A DNA stretch of 64,000 nt from Candidatus Woesearchaeota archaeon CG10_big_fil_rev_8_21_14_0_10_37_12 (GCA_002762795.1 PCYA01000018.1:44163-108162); one strand, 5' to 3'; counted from the first letter of the stretch, positions 36,771-46,003 are shown. The notes: generated from the letters alone by a model not told the origin. Translations and numbers: made by a program.

Positions 36771-37703
36771 ATGTATGATCTTGTTATTGTTGGTGCAGGT
36801 TCAGCAGGATTAACTGCTGCAATTTATGCAGGAAGAAAAAAACTGAAGTGTGTTCTGATTACTGGTCCGAATGTTGGTGGCGAAACAAATAGTACTAATG
36901 ATATTCAGAATTATCCGGGTTATGAAGGTCCGGGTCCTGATTTAATGAATAGGTTTTGGGAGTCTGCAAAAAAATGGGGTTGCGAGATCAAGGAAACTTC
37001 TGTGAAGAAAATAACAAAACCAAAAGAGTTCAAGATTGAATTAGATGAAGGAGAACAAATTGAGTCAAAAACAGTCATTCTTTGTTATGGCAGAGAAAGA
37101 AGAAAGCTCGACATTCCTGGCGAAGATAAATTTTTTGGCAGAGGTTTGAGTACTTGCACAACTTGCGATGCTCCATTATTCCCAAATAAAGAAACAGTTG
37201 TTATTGGCGGAGGGAATAGTGCAGTTGAAGGCGCTTTAGAGCTTGCAAGCATTGCAAAGAAAGTATATCTTGTTCACAGAAGAAACGAATTCAGAGCTGA
37301 TGAGGTGACTGTTGAAAGAGCAAAAAAGAATGAAAAGATAGAGATTCTTACTCCGTTTAGTCCTGTCGAAATTAAAGGTGATAAATTTGTTTCGGCATTG
37401 GTTGTTGAGCATGTTGAAACCAAAGAAAAAAAAGAATTGCCTGTACAAGGAGTATTTTCTGAAATTGGTTGGATTACATCTACTGAGATGTTGCAAGAAG
37501 GTTTGGTTGAAACAAACAAAATTGGTGAAATTATTGTTGACGAATTTTGTAGGACAAAAACTCCTGGTTTGTTTGCGTGCGGTGATTTGACAAATATGCC
37601 GTACAAGCAAACAGTAATTAGTGCAGGTATGGGCGCAGTTGCAACTTTAGAAGCGTACAAAGTTGTAACAGGACATTCTGCTGCTGGCGAGTTTGTGAAA
37701 TGA
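36771..37703 (+). CDS. trxB: Thioredoxin-disulphide reductase
   Basis: The 310-residue flavoprotein has GAGSAGLTAAIYAGR (FAD), the redox pair CTTCDAP near residue 130, GGGNSAVEGALELA (NADPH) and GLFACGDLTNMPYKQ near the C-terminus. It passes electrons from NADPH to thioredoxin-like proteins. The leaderless start fits the CTTATAAAC box. Its TGA overlaps the next ATG. Confidence 0.93.
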   Translation: MYDLVIVGAGSAGLTAAIYAGRKKLKCVLITGPNVGGETNSTNDIQNYPGYEGPGPDLMNRFWESAKKWGCEIKETSVKKITKPKEFKIELDEGEQIESKTVILCYGRERRKLDIPGEDKFFGRGLSTCTTCDAPLFPNKETVVIGGGNSAVEGALELASIAKKVYLVHRRNEFRADEVTVERAKKNEKIEILTPFSPVEIKGDKFVSALVVEHVETKEKKELPVQGVFSEIGWITSTEMLQEGLVETNKIGEIIVDEFCRTKTPGLFACGDLTNMPYKQTVISAGMGAVATLEAYKVVTGHSAAGEFVK

Positions 37704-38233
37704 TGACTTCAATCGATCAAATTCTCGGAAATCCAATATCTTTCTTAGAGCGCGTTTTTGCCGCGTTAGATCAAGATGGTATAGATGTTGCTGATTACGA
37801 ATGTGATCATATTTGTTATAGAGTTGAAACAAATGAACGTTATCAAGAGCTAAAAGCGGCTCTAGGACAAATAGGAAAGCTATTGATTGAAAACGAAATT
37901 AATGGCAGACTTATTTCAACATTCAAACTTAATGAGCCAATTCGTTTTAGAGATCATAAAATTTGGTGTGTTGAATTACCTTCACCAAAATCAGGAAAAT
38001 CTTACAAAGAAGGCTATGAGCATGTTGAGTTTGCAATTGGTGAGAATCCAGTTGTGTTTAGGGAAAGATATCCTGCTCTTGAGTTTGATGAGTCTGGTTT
38101 GCATAAAGAATTAGATGGCAAGCAGTATACAGGGAATCCTGATGTTGCACGAAAGTACGATGGCCTTGTTGTGAAGTTTCATGAACGCACTATTGAAGAA
38201 GTAATTAAGCGTGATACTCATGGTGATGTTTAA
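37700..38233 (+). CDS. YecM-like VOC-fold protein
   Basis: The 177-residue protein resembles the YecM family of the vicinal oxygen chelate fold: DHICYRVETNERYQELK, LLIENEINGRLISTFKL, WCVELPSPKSGKSYKEGYEHVEF. Candidate metal ligands are His in DHICYR, Glu in VELPSPK and His/Glu in GYEHVEF. The activity is unknown. It is translationally coupled to trxB. Confidence 0.8.
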   Translation: MMTSIDQILGNPISFLERVFAALDQDGIDVADYECDHICYRVETNERYQELKAALGQIGKLLIENEINGRLISTFKLNEPIRFRDHKIWCVELPSPKSGKSYKEGYEHVEFAIGENPVVFRERYPALEFDESGLHKELDGKQYTGNPDVARKYDGLVVKFHERTIEEVIKRDTHGDV

Positions 38234-38309
38234 TTTAAAATATTTTCTTCTTTGAGATTTACTTAGAAATTTTTAATCCTAAACTCCCTATTCTGAACTT
38301 CAGTTCAAA

Positions 38310-38654
38310 CTAAAACTCATCTTCTAGCATATCTTTAAGAAGTCCTTTTCTTTTCAAATATGAAACTTGTATTGGTTTGTACTTATACACAACATCTCCT
38401 TTTTCATCGCCGCCGAGTTCCCAAGGTTCGATTAATAATGTATCGCCTTCTCTTACCCACAGTTTTCTTTTTAATCTTCCTGGTATTCTGCAGATTCTGT
38501 TTTTTCCGTCCATGCAGCGGACTTTCATTCTGCTGCCGCCTACTCTTTGTTCGCATAATCCAAGAACTTGTCCTTCTCTTGGTGTTGGCGTTCTGCGTAG
38601 CCATTCTTCTTGTTCTTGCTGGCTTTGCTGTGCTGCTTGTTCCTTCTTAGTCAT
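38310..38654 (-). CDS. eif1a: Translation initiation factor aIF-1A
   Basis: The 114-residue protein has a Gln/Glu-rich head and the S1-like OB fold: GQVLGLCEQRVGGSRMKVRC, DGKNRICRIPGRLKRKLWVREGD and LLIEPWELGGDEKGDVVYKY. It binds the A site of the 30S subunit during start selection. GCTTTATAAGC at 38675-38685 is its TATA box, with a leaderless start. Confidence 0.95.
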   Translation of the reverse strand: MTKKEQAAQQSQQEQEEWLRRTPTPREGQVLGLCEQRVGGSRMKVRCMDGKNRICRIPGRLKRKLWVREGDTLLIEPWELGGDEKGDVVYKYKPIQVSYLKRKGLLKDMLEDEF

Positions 38655-38753
38655 TTATAGGGAAGAAAAATAGTTGCTTTATAAGCATTGCTGTTTAAAA
38701 CACGAATGTTTTCATAGTATTTGAGACTACACATATTTTGTTTTTGATCTTAT

Positions 38754-38963
38754 TTAATCCAGTCTTGTTAATTTTCCGTTTTCAACTTTGTACATTATGT
38801 TTTCAGGATTACTATTTCCTGATTCATCAAAGGTTAATAATCCATTAACACCATCTACTTCCATGTCCTTTAAAGCAATAAGAGGATCTTTTCTTGATTT
38901 TTGTACTGCGTCAAGGATGAGACTCCAATCGTAGCCAAGTGATACAGAAAGATATCAGATATT
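38754..38963 (-). pseudogene. C-terminal remnant of a LivK-type binding protein
   Basis: A frame without a start reads SVSLGYDWSLILDAVQKSR, KDPLIALKDMEVDGVNGLLT, FDESGNSNPENIMYKV and ENGKLTRLD, the last 60 or so residues of a LivK-like protein (compare GITGILTMSPDG... and DGASGHLTFDGKG... in its relatives here). In-frame stops lie directly upstream and lobe 1 is missing. It is evidence of loss within the binding-protein family. Confidence 0.65.
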
Positions 38964-38997
38964 TTTTGAGCGCCTTTGGAATATGGCTAATGAATAA

Positions 38998-39816
38998 TTA
39001 GTGTTTGAATGAAATTATGTATGTGGTGTTTAATTTTGCAAATCGTTTCACTAAACTTTTTTTAGCGATTTGATAGCTTTCTTTGTGATTATCAAAGCGG
39101 ACTCTTGCTGTTTTGCAGAGTTGTTTAACATCTTGTTTTTTATGCTTGAACAAAAATTTCCCGTATTGTAATCCTAGTTTTATTTTTTGGCTTATTTTTA
39201 TTGGTTGTTCTTTGAGTTCTTGTTGTAGGAATAAAAATTTGCCGTACACGTTTGCTGATTTTTCTTCTGATAAGTATTGGTGTAAGTCAAAATCTCTGAA
39301 GGTGTGTAATACGTCTATTACTTTGTTTTTTTCGCCTCCAAAAAAGTTAGTAAGATGATATGCTATTTTGTGTATGTGTCTGTGTTTTAGTTTTTTCTTT
39401 GCTGTTTCTGCAAGGCGAATGACATCGGGATGTTGTTCGACAAAATTGCAGGTTACGCAGTGGTCTATAAGATAGTGTGCTGCAAGATCAACTTTTCCAG
39501 AGTGCATGTTATGTTTTTCTAATAATTTTTTTGCTGTTGGTATGTTTGGATGCACGTGATGTTTATCCACTACTGCATCGAGTTCTTCGTGCATTATCAT
39601 ACCTACAGCAAGTGGTGCGTATTTTGGGTCTGTTTTTAACAAATATTGCAGAAATTTTTCTGCTCTGCCGTGCACGTTTTTCAGAATGCCGAATTCTTCT
39701 AAATCTGTTAGTACGCTGCCTACTACAAAGAGAGCGAATGATGTGCTTTGTTTGCGCAGTTTGAATTGTTCAAACAGTTCCTTGCAGCTGTCTATGTGTA
39801 ATGCAAATGCTGGCAT
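38998..39816 (-). CDS. Histidine-rich helical protein, zinc phospholipase C-like
   Basis: The 272-residue protein has His/Asp motifs spread as in zinc-dependent phospholipase C/S1-P1-like proteins: ALHIDSCKELF near the start, FVVGSVLTDLEEFG, MIMHEELDAVVDKHHVH and AAHYLIDHCVTC. The first half is helical; the C-terminal third is strongly basic. No signal peptide is visible. Assignment to that superfamily is tentative and the substrate unknown. Confidence 0.5.
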   Translation of the reverse strand: MPAFALHIDSCKELFEQFKLRKQSTSFALFVVGSVLTDLEEFGILKNVHGRAEKFLQYLLKTDPKYAPLAVGMIMHEELDAVVDKHHVHPNIPTAKKLLEKHNMHSGKVDLAAHYLIDHCVTCNFVEQHPDVIRLAETAKKKLKHRHIHKIAYHLTNFFGGEKNKVIDVLHTFRDFDLHQYLSEEKSANVYGKFLFLQQELKEQPIKISQKIKLGLQYGKFLFKHKKQDVKQLCKTARVRFDNHKESYQIAKKSLVKRFAKLNTTYIISFKH

Positions 39817-39878
39817 GTTTATCCTCTACTGAATAGGGATAGACATTGTTTATAAATGTTCTGGCTTGTCTGCGTGCC

Positions 39879-40622
39879 ATGTTAGAAAATTCTTTTGTGT
39901 TGTTGCCGGGCGTTAAGCAAAGAACAGAGCAGAAGTTTTGGAAACAGGAAATGAATTCATGGTCTGATTTTATTGCTGCTCAACAAATCAAGGGGATTAG
40001 TGAAGCAAGAAAAGAGCGTTTTGATTGGCATTTGAAAGATGCAAAATTGCATTTGAAAGAGGAGAATGAAAAATTTTTTGCGCAAGCACTGCCTTCTGGA
40101 GAACAGTGGCGTTTGTTTGATGAGTTTAAGGATCAGGCGTGTTATTTGGATATTGAAACTTCTGGTTATTATGGTGATATTACTGTTGTTGGTATTTCTG
40201 ATGGTGTTGATGCAAAAACAATGGTGAAAGGGTTTAATCTTGACAGGCAATTGTTGATGAAAGAGTTGTCAAAATATAAAATGATTGTTACGTTTAATGG
40301 TGCTTCTTTTGATTTGCCTGTTATTAAAAAATATTTTGATGTTAAACCAACTGTTCCGCATGTTGATTTGCGTTTTGTTTGTCAGAAAATTGGTCATGTT
40401 GGTGGTTTGAAAGCGATAGAAAAAAAGTTAAATATTCAGAGAAGAAAAGAAGTGCAGGATATGTCTGGCGAGGATGCTGTTTATTTGTGGCAGATGTGGA
40501 AAAGTACAGGTAACAGGGAACATTTGGATAAGCTTGTGTGGTATAATGAAGAGGATATTCTTAATTTGAAACCGTTAGCTGAGAAAACTATTCCTGAGTT
40601 GTGGAAGAAAATAAGAAGTTAA
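39879..40622 (+). CDS. YprB-type RNase H-like 3'-5' exonuclease
   Basis: The 247-residue protein has a DnaQ/RNase H-like fold with acidic motifs YLDIETSG (Asp, Glu), VTFNGASFDLPVI (Asp) and VWYNEEDILNL (Asp), plus the family stretch VGGLKAIEKKLNI. It probably degrades nucleic acid from 3' ends. I start at ATG 39879, 27 bases after TTTATAAATG. It converges with the M64 gene, overlapping by four bases. Confidence 0.85.
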   Translation: MLENSFVLLPGVKQRTEQKFWKQEMNSWSDFIAAQQIKGISEARKERFDWHLKDAKLHLKEENEKFFAQALPSGEQWRLFDEFKDQACYLDIETSGYYGDITVVGISDGVDAKTMVKGFNLDRQLLMKELSKYKMIVTFNGASFDLPVIKKYFDVKPTVPHVDLRFVCQKIGHVGGLKAIEKKLNIQRRKEVQDMSGEDAVYLWQMWKSTGNREHLDKLVWYNEEDILNLKPLAEKTIPELWKKIRS

Positions 40623-42106
40623 GTGCAGGTGTTGCAGTGTGTAAATCTGCTGTACGTGCTTGCAAATGTTTGGCATTGTGCAGCAGGATAATTCTGGCAG
40701 TTTTGAGGATAACAGCAAGCGAATACGTTTTCTATTCCTCTTTTTTCAACATCGCTAAAATCTTTACTGATTCTCATTCCCTCTCCCATGAGACCGATTG
40801 TGTCCACTTCTGATCTCCAGATTGGTGTGCCTCTTATTCCTCCGTAATAACAGCCTGAATTGCCGTAGCAGCCAACACCTATGTTTGTGTTGTCTCTTAC
40901 GCTTACACATTTGCTGTTGAAGAATGTGTGTGTTTCAGGAAGCCAAACACAGCATTTTTTTTCAGCAGTGCATGCCCAGTGTGTTCCTTCTGGTCCTGTA
41001 TAAAGTTCTCTTTCGTAAGTTCTGCAAGTCTGCTCATCTGTTATTTGCGTGCATGCGGTTTGGTATGTTCCTGTGTTGCTTTGACACCATTTTGGGCATC
41101 CGGCTATGTCTGTGTTTTGCGTGCCTGTTTCTCTTGATAAACTTCCTTCTTCATAAGGAGTGTTCCCATCAAATAATGTCCATCCAAGGTATGTGTCTCC
41201 TAATCCTCCAAATGAGTGTCCTAGTTCGTGTATTGTTGCAACAAGGTCATTGATTGTTGTTATTGCAACGTGTTGTGGTCCGAGTCCATCTTGGTATTCT
41301 CTGTTTAGGATTATTATTATTTCGTCAGCATTGCATGAACTTTTGACTATGTCTAGTACATTTCTAAGATTATCTGTTGATGTGACAGTGTTAGGTGTAA
41401 TAAACTGAAAATTTGTGTTGAACAGATAAAAGTCCATTTCATTTGCGTGTGTTTTGAATGGTTCTGTGTTAAGTATTTTTTCTACATGTTGATTTATTTT
41501 TTGCATTGTTTCGCTGCTTAAGCTTGTGAATTCTTGTGGTATTATTGCAAATTTAACATTTCTTGGGTTTTGATCGCCTTGGAGATGTTCGCAGGTTTTT
41601 GGGAAATAAACGCAGGTTTGTGCATAACAAGTGTCGATTGTATTTGGGTTGTTGTCATCGCACGTTTGACCTTTCTGGCATGCTGAGCCTATTATTGCTT
41701 GAGCCAGTTGTTTTGTTTGAGAAGGCGTTGTGGTTTGTACAGGGGGTATTGTTTGTGCGGGTGGCGTTGTAGGTTGCACAGTTTTTGGTTGTTCTTTTTG
41801 AATTGGTTGAGTGGTTTTTTCCGTTGTTGGTTGTTTTTGTTCTGTTGGAATGCCTTCACATTTTCCGTTTTTGCACGATTGTCCTTCTTTGCAGGGTTGT
41901 GTTTGGCTCCATTCTGAACAGCTGTCAAAGTCAGTGTTTGTGCATACTTGATAACTGTTTCCTGTGCATCTTGTTTGTTCAGGAAGGCAGTCGTTTATAC
42001 AGTTAGTTGTTTTTGCTTGCTTAATTGTTGTTAGTTGGTCTTGTGTAGTGCAGCTTGCAAGTATTATTAGTATGAGCAAAAATGTTTTCACTATGTTAGT
42101 CTCCAT
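40619..42106 (-). CDS. M64-like zinc metallopeptidase lipoprotein
   Basis: The 495-residue protein has a lipobox (LILIILASCTT), a small Cys-rich module (CINDCLPEQTRC, SCKNGKC), a Pro/Thr/Gln-rich linker of about 60 residues, and a peptidase domain with the zincin motif VATIHELGHSFGGLGDTY (His, Glu, His, and distal Asp). H-E-L-G-H-x-x-x-G-L-x-D is the pattern of M64 (IgA-peptidase-like) enzymes. More cysteines lie C-terminal. It would act at the cell surface on a long stalk. It overlaps the upstream gene by 11 bases. Confidence 0.85.
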   Translation of the reverse strand: METNIVKTFLLILIILASCTTQDQLTTIKQAKTTNCINDCLPEQTRCTGNSYQVCTNTDFDSCSEWSQTQPCKEGQSCKNGKCEGIPTEQKQPTTEKTTQPIQKEQPKTVQPTTPPAQTIPPVQTTTPSQTKQLAQAIIGSACQKGQTCDDNNPNTIDTCYAQTCVYFPKTCEHLQGDQNPRNVKFAIIPQEFTSLSSETMQKINQHVEKILNTEPFKTHANEMDFYLFNTNFQFITPNTVTSTDNLRNVLDIVKSSCNADEIIIILNREYQDGLGPQHVAITTINDLVATIHELGHSFGGLGDTYLGWTLFDGNTPYEEGSLSRETGTQNTDIAGCPKWCQSNTGTYQTACTQITDEQTCRTYERELYTGPEGTHWACTAEKKCCVWLPETHTFFNSKCVSVRDNTNIGVGCYGNSGCYYGGIRGTPIWRSEVDTIGLMGEGMRISKDFSDVEKRGIENVFACCYPQNCQNYPAAQCQTFASTYSRFTHCNTCT

Positions 42107-42386
42107 ATGTTTTTATTTGTTGGTATGTTTCATTTATGGCGTTAATTGTTTCATTTATCGTGTTGGTTGTTCCTTGTATTGCTTGGCCTACGTTTTCTGT
42201 TACTCCTGTTGCAGTATCTTTTATCTCAAAAGGGTCTTTTCCAGACATAACAGAAAGTATTAATGCAATTGCAAGAACGATAAGTCCAATAGTAATTACT
42301 GTTCGTGCAGCCCCTACTAAAAATTTTATTGCAGTTACAGTAAGCAAGATAATGACGATAATCAAGATTAAACTTCCAGGGCTCAT
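42096..42386 (-). CDS. Small membrane protein upstream of the M64 gene
   Basis: The 96-residue protein has two membrane segments (LILIIVIILLTVTAIKFLV; TVITIGLIVLAIALILSVM) then a polar, Asn/Thr-rich tail (GTTNTINETINAINETYQQ). No family is recognised. It overlaps and probably leads the M64 gene. The tail has several N-x-T sites that archaea could glycosylate. Confidence 0.65.
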   Translation of the reverse strand: MSPGSLILIIVIILLTVTAIKFLVGAARTVITIGLIVLAIALILSVMSGKDPFEIKDTATGVTENVGQAIQGTTNTINETINAINETYQQIKTYGD

Positions 42387-42439
42387 ACAATCATCTTATT
42401 TTATGAGTATATAATTATTTGTATCAAGAAAAATAAAAA

Positions 42440-43530
42440 TTATTCAAGATCCACCAACTTCCCATTTTTAACAATCTTGAATGAGGGTGTTTTTGTTACT
42501 CCGCCTTTGCCATCGAAAGTTAAATGTCCTGAAGCACCGTCGTACGTTTCAAGGTCGTTCAAGTAGTCTTTCAGTATATCAACATCTGTACTTCCTGTCC
42601 CCTTCATCGCTTTTGCAAGTAACATTGCTGCGTCGTATGCAGTGTCTGATCCCATGTCTGCTTCTTCGTTGTATTTTTGTTTGAATTTTGTTATGAATTT
42701 TTCTGTAGGAGTAAAAGAAGTTATCGCGATTGTTCCTTCGAATGCTCCATCTGATCCTTTTATTCGTTCATCATCCATTAGCACTGAGAAGAATTGAGCA
42801 TTAACTCCAATATCTTTCATTCTTTTTGCTGCTATGTGTTCAAATCCATAGTTAGTGAATACAATAGCGTCAGGTTTCGAGTTTTTGATTTTCAGTGCTT
42901 CTGATCTGATTCTTTTTCGTCTTGGTCTGCAAGTATGAATGTTTTTACTTTTCCTCCTGCAAGTTCGTAGCCTTCTTTGACTGCGTTTGCTTGTACTTCT
43001 TCCCATGCTTGGTTGCTTCCAAGTATCGCGATATTTTTGTAGCCTTGATCATACAAGTGCTTGCCTATTTTTCTGCTTAAAACATCATCGTGCGGCCATA
43101 AATTAAAGAGATAGTCGCATTCTTCGTTAAAATCTGCAACTCCTACGCTTGGAGATACCATTAGTGTTTTTTCTTGGCAGGCTATTGGCGCTATTGCTTT
43201 TGCTGATGGTGTCCATGTTGCTCCTAGTATTATTTTGATGTCTTGTGCAAGCAATTTTTGTAGTGCAGTTACTGCTGTCTTCGGCTCATCATCAGGGTTA
43301 TCTTCATAAACGATTTCAAGTTTTTCGCCATTAATTTCTCCTTCAGAGTTAATTTCTTCAATGGCTAAATTTGTTCCTTTTAGTTCCATTGTTCCTGTTT
43401 GTGAGCCTGTTCCTGTGAGTATGAGAATTCCGCCAATTTTTATTGTTTCATCGTTATTTGTTGTCGTGCATGCTGCCATTAAAAGCAAAATGCAAAGAGT
43501 CATTGTTATTGTTGTTTTCATTTGCCACAT
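42440..43530 (-). pseudogene. LivK-type binding lipoprotein broken by a single-base frameshift
   Basis: The first frame gives a lipobox (LLLMAACTT), ETIKIGGILILTGTGSQTG and lobe 1 up to ILADQDEKES, then a stop. The other frame resumes as KRIRSEALKIKNSKPDAIVF and carries lobe 2 to the natural end (ASGHLTFDGKGG...). One extra A in the run of five at 42913-42917 (T on the plus strand) would join both into a normal protein of about 363 residues. It is either a real mutation or a homopolymer error. Start is ATG 43530 or 43521. It is divergent from a TrmB gene across a palindrome. Confidence 0.85.
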
Positions 43531-43574
43531 ATTGTTACCACTTAATTGTAAGGAGAAGTTATTATATATGGACT

Positions 43575-43588
43575 CACCAGCACTGGTG
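43575..43588. promoter_or_regulatory. Palindromic operator upstream of TrmB gene
   Basis: CACCAG-CA-CTGGTG is a perfect six-base inverted repeat. It lies between the shared TATA element (TTATATATG, 43561-43569) and the TrmB start at 43594, where binding would block initiation. The sequence differs from the operators at 861 and 46046. Confidence 0.5.
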
Positions 43589-43593
43589 TAATA

Positions 43594-44355
43594 ATGAACA
43601 TAGAGAGTCTAAAAGAAGCAGGTCTTACAGAAGGCGAAACTAAAGTATATCTTGCGCTTCTCGAAATTGGTTCTTCTACAACGGGTCCAATTATTGAGAA
43701 ATCTAAAGTTGCAAAATCCATAATCTATCAACTTCTTGACAAGCTTATTGAGAAAGGTCTTGTTTCTTATGTTACAAAAGAAAAAACAAAATATTACCAA
43801 GCATCCGATCCTGATAAATTGTTAGATTATATTGAAGAGCGAAAAAAAGAGCTGGAAAGAAATGCGAAACAAGTCGAAAAACTCATCCCTGAATTATTGT
43901 TAAAGCAAGCGTCTGCGAAGAAAAGCGAGGTTCGTTTGTTTGAAGGATTCAAAGGAATGATAACTGTTCATGAACATACGTATGAAAAATTGAAGTCAGG
44001 CGAAGAGTATTTTTACCTTTCTGGCCCAGCAGAACAGCCAGAATATTTTCATGCGTATTGGAAAAAAGATCACAAGCGCAGGGCAAAAGCAGAAATCAAA
44101 TCTAAGATTTTGTTTCACCCAAAAGTTGATGATGAAACATTGAGAAACAGAAATTCGTACAAAGGAAGCGAAGCAAGGCGAATGCCAATCGAAATTAACA
44201 CTCCTGCTTGGTTTATGGGCTACAAAGACGTTGCAGTGATTAGTTTTCCATCATCTAATCCAATTACTGTAGAGATAATCAATCAGGAAATCGCTGATTC
44301 ATTCAGAGCTTACTTTGAGGAATTTTGGAAGAGAAGTAAGCCATTCAAGAGCTAA
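43594..44355 (+). CDS. TrmB-family transcriptional regulator
   Basis: The 253-residue protein has a winged helix (GLTEGETKVYLALLEIGSSTTG) followed by helix KLLDYIEERKKELERNAKQVEKL and a PLD-like TrmB domain (EVRLFEGFKGMITVHEHTYEKL, YWKKDHKRRAKAEIKSKILF). It is very close to the protein at 46065, so the two are recent duplicates. TTATATATG about 27 bases upstream gives a leaderless start. The divergent partner is the frameshifted binding protein. Confidence 0.9.
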   Translation: MNIESLKEAGLTEGETKVYLALLEIGSSTTGPIIEKSKVAKSIIYQLLDKLIEKGLVSYVTKEKTKYYQASDPDKLLDYIEERKKELERNAKQVEKLIPELLLKQASAKKSEVRLFEGFKGMITVHEHTYEKLKSGEEYFYLSGPAEQPEYFHAYWKKDHKRRAKAEIKSKILFHPKVDDETLRNRNSYKGSEARRMPIEINTPAWFMGYKDVAVISFPSSNPITVEIINQEIADSFRAYFEEFWKRSKPFKS

Positions 44356-44650
44356 ACAATTTTTTTGCCGTCTTTATACTTTTCTCTGTTTGTTCTGTTG
44401 TTGGTCCTAGTTCTACTCCGTAGTTCTTTGCAAGTCTTTGTATGTCGTAGACTGTTTTTTTGAGTATTTCTGCTGCTTTTCCTATGCTTATCCTTCCTTT
44501 TTTCACAAGTTTCAGGATATATTCCTCTGCGCCAGCGTGTAGGAATTGCTTTAATGTAGTGCTCTGATCTAGATGTTCTTCTTCTGCGCGTATTTTTGAT
44601 ACTGCAAGAACCTCTTCAGGGATTCTCAAATGGTATGGTGTGGTTGTCAT
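44345..44650 (-). CDS. Antitoxin of the UPF0175-like type
   Basis: The 101-residue protein has an N-terminal strand-helix part (YHLRIPEEVLAVSKIRAEEE) and the helix-turn-helix LVKKGRISIGKAAEILKKTVYDIQRLAKNYGVELG, typical of UPF0175 antitoxins that pair with PIN or DUF3368 proteins. The ATGA overlap with the toxin gene places it second in the operon, the reverse of the usual order. Confidence 0.75.
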   Translation of the reverse strand: MTTTPYHLRIPEEVLAVSKIRAEEEHLDQSTTLKQFLHAGAEEYILKLVKKGRISIGKAAEILKKTVYDIQRLAKNYGVELGPTTEQTEKSIKTAKKLFSS

Positions 44651-45126
44651 TTTTTGCCTCCGATTGTTTGTTGTGCTTTTTCGTAATTCGTTTTTGATAC
44701 GAACTCTTTTATTTTTTCCAATGCGTTTATAGCTTGTTTTTGGTTTATCTTCTTTGCTAGGTAAAGTCCAGTTATTGCTGCTGTCGAAGTGATATATTCT
44801 ATCTTTTGTTCTTCAAGAAGTTTTATGAACTTCTTGTCATCACTTGCGATTACATCTGCCTTCAATTTTTTAAAAAGCGCAAATGTGCTGGATTCGCCCT
44901 TTCCAAGTCCAGGCAATTGCTGGAACAGTATTTTTTTGACGCTTATTTTGCCTTCTTTGACACTGGTTTCAATTTGATATGCGTCAGGGTATAATTTTTT
45001 CTTTCCTTCCGTTACTGTTTCTTCATATACGCTGTCTGAAATTACGCATTTATGTTTTATTTGTTGCAAAATTCCTGAACGCATAAGTTTGATGAGTGCG
45101 TCAGAGTCAAACACAATCTGCTTCAT
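44647..45126 (-). CDS. PIN-domain toxin (DUF3368-like)
   Basis: The 159-residue protein has PIN acidic positions: VFDSDALIKLM (Asp8/Asp10), GLGKGESSTFALFKKL (Glu), and ADVIASDDKKFIKLL (Asp-Asp). PIN toxins are metal-dependent RNases. Upstream on the minus strand TTGTAGC occurs twice within 20 bases (45123-45146), an operator-like direct repeat, followed by a TATA box TTTTTATACC. Confidence 0.8.
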   Translation of the reverse strand: MKQIVFDSDALIKLMRSGILQQIKHKCVISDSVYEETVTEGKKKLYPDAYQIETSVKEGKISVKKILFQQLPGLGKGESSTFALFKKLKADVIASDDKKFIKLLEEQKIEYITSTAAITGLYLAKKINQKQAINALEKIKEFVSKTNYEKAQQTIGGKK

Positions 45127-45202
45127 TTAGCTACAAAAAGCTACAAAGGTATAAAAACTTATCTTTTTTGTTTTGAAGTTATCACGTAATATCGCGCGCC
45201 GT

Positions 45203-46003
45203 TTAGACCTCAAAAGCTCTCAAATCTTTTTCAATTCGCTTTTGCATAGTAATTTTAGATTCAAATTTAGTGTATCCTAAATCTTTGTAAGGTTTACAAA
45301 ATCTATCATAGAGAGGGCCCTCAATTCGGTTACCTGTGGTGTCTGAAACCGTTATGCATGCTTTGTCTTTTCTCATGCTTTCATCAACTGCTTTTGCTCT
45401 TTCAAGTCCAGATCCATGATCGTGGCTTATGATGACGTAATCAAATCTGTCGTCTCTTGTTTGTTCCGCTATCCATTCCAATTCCTCTTCAGGGATAGGA
45501 AGTTGATATCCTGCGCCGTCAGGGCCTCCGCGATATCTAAATTCTGCTTCTAAGCGAAATCCTCCAGATTCCTGTGTTATAACTTCTAAGTTTTGTTCGC
45601 CAACATCATATCTCAAAATTGGATACTCCCATTCAGCAAGGGATAAAACTCGCACTCTTTTTTGGTAAGATTTTTGTTTTACAACTTCTAATATAACTTC
45701 TAATACGTCTGCTATACCTTTTAATTTTTCTAATTTTTCAGAAGCAAATTTATTCAAGTCAAGTCCTGTTCTGGATAGCACATATTGTAAAAACTCATCT
45801 TTAGTTTTTCCGTAAACAAGACCAGTGGATTTACCATCATAAACTTCTGCAATAATTTTATCACTGCGAAAACAATGATCACATCGACCGATACAACCTC
45901 TGTGGAGCAAGAAATCTGGGTGACCTCTATAATGAGCAATGTCGAGTTCAGGATGAGCCTTGCTAGTTCTAGGGCAAAACCGTAAGTTGATTTTTTGTTT
46001 CAT
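45203..46003 (-). CDS. Protein with a radical SAM-like C-x3-C-x2-C motif, unknown
   Basis: The 266-residue protein contains HRGCIGRCDHCFRSDKI near residue 40, which matches the radical SAM iron-sulphur motif. The following sequence lacks an obvious GGE strand but has alternating strands and helices (VRVLSLAEWEYPILRYD, FDYVIISHDHGSG, ACITVSDTTGN) compatible with a partial barrel. A zinc ribbon is the alternative. ATG 46003 is chosen; a frame extension to 46027 lacks promoter support. It is divergent from the TrmB gene at 46065 across a 61-base promoter, so it may be that regulator's target. Confidence 0.55.
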   Translation of the reverse strand: MKQKINLRFCPRTSKAHPELDIAHYRGHPDFLLHRGCIGRCDHCFRSDKIIAEVYDGKSTGLVYGKTKDEFLQYVLSRTGLDLNKFASEKLEKLKGIADVLEVILEVVKQKSYQKRVRVLSLAEWEYPILRYDVGEQNLEVITQESGGFRLEAEFRYRGGPDGAGYQLPIPEEELEWIAEQTRDDRFDYVIISHDHGSGLERAKAVDESMRKDKACITVSDTTGNRIEGPLYDRFCKPYKDLGYTKFESKITMQKRIEKDLRAFEV

